DNA from: Thermoleophilia bacterium
Lineage (GTDB): Bacteria; Actinomycetota; Thermoleophilia; Miltoncostaeales; Miltoncostaeaceae
Direction: 5' to 3'
Assembly: GCA_028285405.1 (NCBI GenBank)
Contig: JANQPH010000014.1
Coordinates: forward strand, 24,272 to 88,271
Length of the DNA: 64,000 nt
The notes under the pieces were generated by a model. The model ran no database searches, was not told the origin of the DNA, and worked only from the letters and a program-made list of their open reading frames with translations. A program made the position numbers and the translations under genes. Of the stretch, positions 59,761 to 64,000 are shown one piece after another (position 1 is the first letter of the stretch; every line of letters starts with the position of its first letter).

Positions 59761-60963
59761 ATGAGACACGCCAGGACCGCGCTTGCGATCGTCGCCACGG
59801 CCGTCTTCGTGCTGGCGATCTTCCTGGCGGGGGTCCTCGTCGGCGGGCACCCGAGAGCGACCGGCATCACGGAGATGCCCGAGTCGATCCGATCGTTCCT
59901 GCTCGGATCGAGCGGCCAGGACCTCACCGGCCAGGTGCTCGACGTGCTCGAGGACGAGTACTACGAGGACTTCGACGCGGAGTCGCTTGAGTCGGCCGGT
60001 GTCGAGGGGCTGATCGAGCAGCTGGACGACCCGTTCACGGTGTACCTGACGCCCGAGGACCTGGAGGCGCTGCGCCAGCGCAACAACGGGACCTACTTCG
60101 GCGTGGGCCTGCAGGTCGCCCAGCAGGGCGATCGCATCGAGGTGACCAACGTGTTCGAGGGCTCGCCGGCCGAAGAAGCGGGTGTCCGCGCCGGCGACTT
60201 TCTCGTCTCGGTCGACGGGAGACCCGTCAAGGGCGCGGTCGAGCCGACGGTCGAGCGCATCCGGGGGCCCGAGGGGACCACGGTGGAGCTCGGATTCGTG
60301 CGGCCCGGCGAGGGCCGCCGCGAGGTCGAGGTCGAGCGCTCGAAGATCCAGGTGCCGGTGGTCGACGCCGAGATCCGCCGGGTCGGCGACGAGGAGGTCG
60401 GCTACATCCGCCTGGTGCAGTTCACGCGGGGCTCTGCGGAGGCGGTTCGCGAGGCCACCAAGGAGCTCGAGGAGGACGGCGCGTCGTCCGTCGTGCTCGA
60501 CCTCCGCGGAAACCCGGGAGGCTTGGTCGAGGAGGCCGTGGGGGTCGCGGGCGCCTTCTTGGCGGAGGACTCCGAGGTCGTCACGACCGAGGGCCGCAAG
60601 TCGCCCAAGGAGACGCTTCGCACCGAGACGGAGCCGGTGGCGCCCGACGTGCCCCAGCTCGTGCTCGTCGACATGGGGAGCGCCAGCGCGAGCGAGATCG
60701 TCGCCGGCGCGCTGCGCGATCAGGAGCGGGCCGAGATCGTCGGAACCCAGACGTTCGGGAAGGCCCTCGTCCAGTCGACGGTGCCACTCCGTGACGGAGG
60801 AGCGCTGAAGCTGACCACCGCGCGCTACCTCACCCCCGACGGGGTCGACATCAACGAGAAAGGGCTCGAGCCCGACGTCCAGGTCGTCGACGACCCGGAC
60901 ACCGAGGTGGACGAGGCGCTGCAGCGCGCGCTCCGGCTCGCCGCCCGGGAGGGGCGGAGATAG
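59761..60963 (+). CDS. C-terminal processing serine protease (S41 family, CtpA type)
   Basis: 400 residues. Membrane anchor/signal (LAIVATAVFVLAIFLAGVLVGG), GLIEQLDDPFTVYLTPEDLEAL, a PDZ domain (FGVGLQVAQQGDRIEVTNVFEGSPAEEAGVRAGDFLVSVDG), and the catalytic domain: LRGNPGGLVEEAV, Ser309 in GSASASEIVAGAL and Lys334 in GTQTFGKALVQ. Processes exported proteins; its place after ftsEX suggests envelope hydrolase control (inference). Confidence 0.94.
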   Translation: MRHARTALAIVATAVFVLAIFLAGVLVGGHPRATGITEMPESIRSFLLGSSGQDLTGQVLDVLEDEYYEDFDAESLESAGVEGLIEQLDDPFTVYLTPEDLEALRQRNNGTYFGVGLQVAQQGDRIEVTNVFEGSPAEEAGVRAGDFLVSVDGRPVKGAVEPTVERIRGPEGTTVELGFVRPGEGRREVEVERSKIQVPVVDAEIRRVGDEEVGYIRLVQFTRGSAEAVREATKELEEDGASSVVLDLRGNPGGLVEEAVGVAGAFLAEDSEVVTTEGRKSPKETLRTETEPVAPDVPQLVLVDMGSASASEIVAGALRDQERAEIVGTQTFGKALVQSTVPLRDGGALKLTTARYLTPDGVDINEKGLEPDVQVVDDPDTEVDEALQRALRLAAREGRR

Positions 60964-60983
60964 CCCGCGGAGCGCCGCGCCGC

Positions 60984-62750
60984 GTGCTCGTCGCCGAGGT
61001 CGTCGGAGCCGGCCGGGGCGCCGCGGCCCGCGCGGCATTCGAGGCGGGGCGCCCCATCCCGCTGCGACGCGGCGGGCCCACCGCGGTCGCGGTGGGCGAC
61101 CTCGTGACCGTCGCCCTGCGCGGACGCAGCGCCGAGGTCCTCGAGCGCCACGGCGCGGCGGCGGATCCCGCGGCGGTGCTCGAGGCCGTGCTCGCCGACG
61201 CCGAGCTGGAGCGCGCCTTCCCGGGCGAGGTCGACGCCGAGGTGGGGGAGATCTCCGGCCGGCTCGGAGCGGACGATGCGGGGCGGCACGACCTGACCGA
61301 TCAGCCGGTGCTGACCATCGACCCGCAGGGCGCCAAGGACCACGACGACGCGATCCACGTCGAGCGCGAGGGTGATGCCCTGCGGCTGTGGGTGCACATC
61401 GCCGACGTCTCCCGCTACGTGCCCGCTGGGGGCGCGATCGATCGGGAGGCCGCGCGGCGTGGCAACTCGGTCTACGTCCCGGGGACCGTCGTGCCGATGC
61501 TGCCGCACGCGCTCTCCAGCGACCTCTGCAGCCTGATTCCGGGTGCCGAGCGGGATGCGGTGACGGCCGAGCTGCTGATCGGGCCGGACGGCGAGGTGAC
61601 CGAGCGACGCTTTCGACGCTCGAGCATCCTGTCCAGGCGGCGGCTCACCTACCCCGAGGTCGACGAGCTGCTGGCGGGTGGGGGAGCCTCCGCCGAGATC
61701 GAGGAGCGGGTTCGCCTCGCCGCCGAGGTGGCCGAGCGCCTCCGGGTCCGCCGCGCCGGGCGCGGCGCCCTCCAGGTCTCGACCGGCGAGCCGCGATTCA
61801 CCATCGGCGACGGGCGGATCGAGCGCGTCGAGCTCGAGGTGCAGACGCCGTCGCACTCGCTGGTCGAGCAGTGCATGGTGGCCGCCAACGAGGCGGTCGC
61901 CGAGCACCTGCTCGCCCGCAGCGCGCCGACGGTGTTCCGCTATCACGAGGACCCCGCCGGGGCCCCCGTGGAGCGCCTGTACGACCAGCTCACGGAGCTC
62001 GCCGTCCCGCTGCCGGCGCTCCCCGACGGGCCACTCGGCCCTCAGGCGGCCCAGGAGGCCGCCGCCGCGGCGGCCGAGGCGGTCACGGCCCATGTCGCGA
62101 CGCTCGAGGACCCGGTTGCGGGTCAGGCGCTGTCCGGTCTGGTGTTGCGCTCGCTCCGGCAGGCCTATTACGCCTTCGACAAGGTCGGGCATTCGGGTCT
62201 GGCGAGCGCGGCATACGTGCACTTCACCTCGCCGATCAGGCGCTACCCGGATCTCCTGGTCCATCGGGCGCTGCTCGACACGCTCGGCCTCGGCCCGCCC
62301 GGACCTGACGCCAGCACCGCCGCCGAGGCCGGGATGCACTCCTCGGAGACCGAGCGCGCGGCGAGCTCGCTCGAGCGCCGCGCGGACTCGATCTGCGCCG
62401 CCCTCTACCTCGACGCGCAGATCGCCGGTCGCCGGCGCGACCGGGAGGTCGACGGCGTCGTGACCGGGGTGATCGACGGCGGGCTCTTCCTCGCCTTCGA
62501 GGATGTCTTCGACGGGTTCGTGCCCGCGCGGCGGATCGCCGGTGACTACTGGCGCCTGCATCCACTCGAGGTGGGCCTCGTCGGAGAGTCGACGGGCCGC
62601 CGGATCATGCTCGGGGATCGAATGAAGGCCCGGATCGTTCGGATCGAGCCGCTCCGCGGGCGCGTGGAGCTCGAGCCGACGGGGGTGGGGCCCTCGCGGC
62701 AGATCGCCCGCCGCCGCCCGGCGCGCGCCCGGGCTCGGGGGCGTCGCTAG
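60984..62750 (+). CDS. rnr: RNase R/RNB family 3'-5' exoribonuclease
   Basis: 588 residues, shorter than E. coli RNase R (813) because the N-terminal cold-shock and helix-turn-helix parts are reduced. RNB core: LTIDPQGAKDHDDAIHVE with the catalytic Asp cluster, VHIADVSRYVPAGGAIDREAARRGNSVYVPG (quoted from its motifs HIADVSRYV and RRGNSVYVPG), SSDLCSLIPG, HFTSPIRRYPDLLVHR; C-terminal S1 domain (GVVTGVIDGGLFLAFEDVFDGFVPARRI) and a basic tail. Together with SmpB-tmRNA, next door, RNase R degrades non-stop mRNAs. GTG start with GCGGAG. Confidence 0.94.
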   Translation: MLVAEVVGAGRGAAARAAFEAGRPIPLRRGGPTAVAVGDLVTVALRGRSAEVLERHGAAADPAAVLEAVLADAELERAFPGEVDAEVGEISGRLGADDAGRHDLTDQPVLTIDPQGAKDHDDAIHVEREGDALRLWVHIADVSRYVPAGGAIDREAARRGNSVYVPGTVVPMLPHALSSDLCSLIPGAERDAVTAELLIGPDGEVTERRFRRSSILSRRRLTYPEVDELLAGGGASAEIEERVRLAAEVAERLRVRRAGRGALQVSTGEPRFTIGDGRIERVELEVQTPSHSLVEQCMVAANEAVAEHLLARSAPTVFRYHEDPAGAPVERLYDQLTELAVPLPALPDGPLGPQAAQEAAAAAAEAVTAHVATLEDPVAGQALSGLVLRSLRQAYYAFDKVGHSGLASAAYVHFTSPIRRYPDLLVHRALLDTLGLGPPGPDASTAAEAGMHSSETERAASSLERRADSICAALYLDAQIAGRRRDREVDGVVTGVIDGGLFLAFEDVFDGFVPARRIAGDYWRLHPLEVGLVGESTGRRIMLGDRMKARIVRIEPLRGRVELEPTGVGPSRQIARRRPARARARGRR

Positions 62751-62757
62751 ACCGCGT

Positions 62758-62763
62758 TACCAT
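62758..62763 (+). promoter_or_regulatory. -10 box just upstream of smpB
   Basis: TACCAT ends 10 nt before ATG 62774; the leader would be about 4 nt, with no good ribosome site. Confidence 0.45.
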
Positions 62764-62773
62764 CCCCGGCCTC

Positions 62774-63262
62774 ATGTCGGCCGCCAAGCGAAAGCGGCGA
62801 GGGGCGCCCCAGGATGGCCGCGACCTCGCCCAGAACCGGCGCGCGCGCTTCGAGTACGACATCGTCGAGCGGTTCGAGGCCGGCCTCGTGCTGCTCGGAT
62901 CCGAGGTGAAGGCCCTTCGTGAGCGCGGCGGCACCATCCAGGACGCGTACGTCCAGGTCCGGCGGGGCGAGGCATGGCTGGTCGGAGCCCACATTCCCCA
63001 GTACCCGCCCGCGGTCGAGCCCCACGACCCCACCCGAACCCGAAAGCTCCTGCTCCATCGGCGCGAGATCGAGCAGATCGACGAGGCGCTCACCCGCAAG
63101 GGGCTCGCGGTCGTCCCGCTGCGGCTCTACTTCAAGGACGGGCGGGCGAAGATGGAGATCGCCCTCGGGCGCGGCCGCACGCTCCACGACAAGCGCCGCG
63201 CCATCCGCGACCGCGAGGACCGCCGAGAGGCCGATCGGGCGATGAAGGCGGCGCGCCGGTAG
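62774..63262 (+). CDS. smpB: SsrA-binding protein SmpB
   Basis: 162 residues; brings tmRNA to stalled ribosomes. DLAQNRRARFEYDIVERFEAGLVLLGSEVKALRERGGTIQDAYVQVR, quoted through its motifs NRRARFEYDI and GSEVKALRERG; then HEPTRxRKLLLHRREI (HDPTRTRKLLLHRREI), GLAVVPLRLYFKDGRAKMEIALGRG and a basic C-terminal helix that enters the mRNA channel. 30 nt before the tmRNA gene. Confidence 0.97.
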   Translation: MSAAKRKRRGAPQDGRDLAQNRRARFEYDIVERFEAGLVLLGSEVKALRERGGTIQDAYVQVRRGEAWLVGAHIPQYPPAVEPHDPTRTRKLLLHRREIEQIDEALTRKGLAVVPLRLYFKDGRAKMEIALGRGRTLHDKRRAIRDREDRREADRAMKAARR

Positions 63263-63278
63263 GGCGCTCGAGCGCTGC

Positions 63279-63284
63279 TACCCT
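63279..63284 (+). promoter_or_regulatory. -10 box of ssrA
   Basis: TACCCT ends 8 nt before the proposed mature 5' end of tmRNA. A 12-bp palindrome (GCGCTCGAGCGC, 63264-63275) lies just upstream. Confidence 0.55.
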
Positions 63285-63292
63285 GATCGGAC

Positions 63293-63657
63293 GGGCCCGA
63301 ACCAGTTTCGACGGGGCGGGACCGGGTCGGTAAGCGAGCCGCGGACCCGGAGGACCGCGTCAAAAACCGGGAACCAACGTAGCTGCGGAGTCTTCTCCGA
63401 AGCTCGCTCTCGCTGCCTAACACGCAGTCCTGAGAGCCATCGGCCCCCCTTCGGGTCGTGAGGGGGATCACCGGTGTCAGCCAGCGACCCTGGCCCGTCG
63501 GCTCCGGCGCTCGGTCGGCGGGTGAGATCACAGGGCGTCTGGCGGGGAGTCGGTTCGTCGGCGGTGACGACCCCCGTGAGACCCTCACCGTCGACTGCGC
63601 TCGGAGAAGCCGACTCGGAAGCGCTTTCGGACGCCGGGGCAGTACCGGCCGGGTCCA
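63293..63657 (+). ncRNA. ssrA: Transfer-messenger RNA (tmRNA)
   Basis: Rescues stalled ribosomes. 5' end GGGCCCGAACCAGTTTCGACGGGG has the family GUUUCGAC(G) motif. The acceptor stem GGGCCCG (63293-63299) pairs with CGGGTCC (63650-63656, one G-U) leaving A63657 as discriminator; CCA is not encoded. Tag reading frame ends at TAA 63418-63420 and encodes (T)NVAAESSPKLALAA, with the LALAA proteolysis signal. The T-arm has a 5-bp stem GCCGG/CCGGC but its loop is GGCAGTA instead of TTCRANY. Length 365 nt is normal. Between lies a ring of pseudoknots, for example the GGGGG/CCCCC pairing near 63446-63472. Confidence 0.93.
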
Positions 63658-63759
63658 CTCTCAGCGGGAGGCGATCGACCGCCGTGTCGGTCGTCTCGCG
63701 CTGCCCATGCCCGTCCGCCGCCGGGGGCACGCGCGCGCGGTCGGCATCAGGCGCTCGTG

Positions 63760-63765
63760 TAGGGT
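63760..63765 (+). promoter_or_regulatory. Putative -10 box for the last gene
   Basis: TAGGGT, 30 nt before GTG 63795. Confidence 0.35.
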
Positions 63766-63794
63766 GGCCGCCGCAATCCCGACATCGGAGTCGA

Positions 63795-64000
63795 GTGGCA
63801 GCCGCGCCGGACGAATCGACGAGCAACTCGAGGGACTCGGAGTCTGCCGGCAGCAGGTCGGCCGCGGCCAGAGGCTCCCGGGCACGAGGCACGGCGAGCC
63901 GGACCCGCCGCATCATCGCCACCATCCTGATCGTCCTGGGGGCCCTGGTGGCCTTTCTGGGAGTGACCAGCCTGTATCTGCGCACGGCGGTGCTCTCGGC
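63795..64000 (+). CDS. N-terminal part of a membrane protein (3' truncated by the window)
   Basis: 68 codons visible. A Ser/Arg-rich cytoplasmic head (residues 1-42), then a membrane helix (IIATILIVLGALVAFLGVTSLYL) followed by RTAVLS. The helix plus L-Y-x-R-T-x-x-L context resembles uncharacterised actinobacterial integral membrane proteins, but the family cannot be named from this part. GTG 63795 follows a CGGAG site. Confidence 0.65.
   Translation, partial: MAAAPDESTSNSRDSESAGSRSAAARGSRARGTASRTRRIIATILIVLGALVAFLGVTSLYLRTAVLS

Noticed and set aside
63400..63480. Rho-independent terminator at the CCCCCC...GGGGG hairpin
   Set aside because: It lies inside tmRNA where pseudoknot stems are expected.

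Overview
The window is one continuous stretch of very GC-rich (about 70% by eye) bacterial chromosome, densely coded on both strands. Gene order, -10 boxes of the TAnnnT type, a Gram-positive/actinobacterial LexA box, a short actinobacterial-type inositol-phosphate synthase and the runs mazG-eno-ftsB-DUF501 and prfB-ftsE-ftsX-...-smpB-ssrA all point to Actinomycetota. A csrA gene, the FtsZ outside a dcw cluster and several lineage-type hypothetical proteins suggest a deep branch such as Thermoleophilia (Solirubrobacterales/Gaiellales); that class assignment is inference. No rRNA, tRNA, CRISPR array, insertion sequence or prophage was seen.

Layout. 1-4 kb: end of a parvulin-type prolyl isomerase, mazG, enolase, FtsB-like division protein, DUF501 and two small genes. 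4-5.7 kb (minus): an unknown protein and a serine-recombinase-like protein without its catalytic residues, divergent from ino1 across a 27-bp near-palindrome. 7-13 kb: rpoZ with a long acidic tail, csrA, a coiled-coil protein, a CBS protein, an anti-sigma-type ATPase, an L,D-transpeptidase, a lipoprotein and HtpX. 13-17 kb: a NarL-type two-component pair behind a possible attenuator, a HAD phosphatase and a winged-helix regulator. 17-26 kb: a ParA-FtsZ pair, gamma-glutamyltransferase, a small gene behind a perfect LexA box, ygfZ with a Lon-substrate-domain gene, hisC, pepA and an enoyl-CoA hydratase. 26-33 kb: rpmE, prfA, prmC, glyA, an SDR enzyme and a WecA/TagO-like transferase. 33-40.4 kb: the complete F1Fo ATP synthase operon atpI-like-B-E-F-H-A-G-D-C. 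40.4-48 kb: an MFS exporter, an M20 peptidase and an envelope-polysaccharide run (LCP ligase, UDP-glucose dehydrogenase, nucleotidyltransferase, SIS-type sugar isomerase). 48-50.6 kb: ApbE, an acidic lipoprotein and a frameshifted exported collagen-like protein. 50.6-64 kb: ahcY with a structured leader, ComF, hpf, secA, prfB with its programmed frameshift, ftsE-ftsX, an S41 protease, RNase R, smpB, tmRNA and the start of a membrane protein.

The content is mostly housekeeping: energy (ATP synthase, enolase), translation termination and rescue (prfA, prmC, prfB, smpB, ssrA, hpf, rpmE, rnr), division (FtsB, FtsZ, FtsE, FtsX), one-carbon/methyl metabolism (glyA, ahcY) and envelope assembly. Neighbouring genes commonly overlap by 4 nt (GTGA), implying translational coupling.

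Most unusual points: the apparently catalytically dead recombinase with a palindromic operator beside ino1; a small SOS-controlled gene carrying a clamp-binding-like motif; many genes whose -10 box lies 5-9 nt before the start codon (leaderless or nearly so); four genes whose conserved N-terminus has no ATG, GTG or TTG in front of it; an N-terminally extended ATP synthase c subunit; a non-canonical T-loop in ssrA; and a ParA-FtsZ operon.
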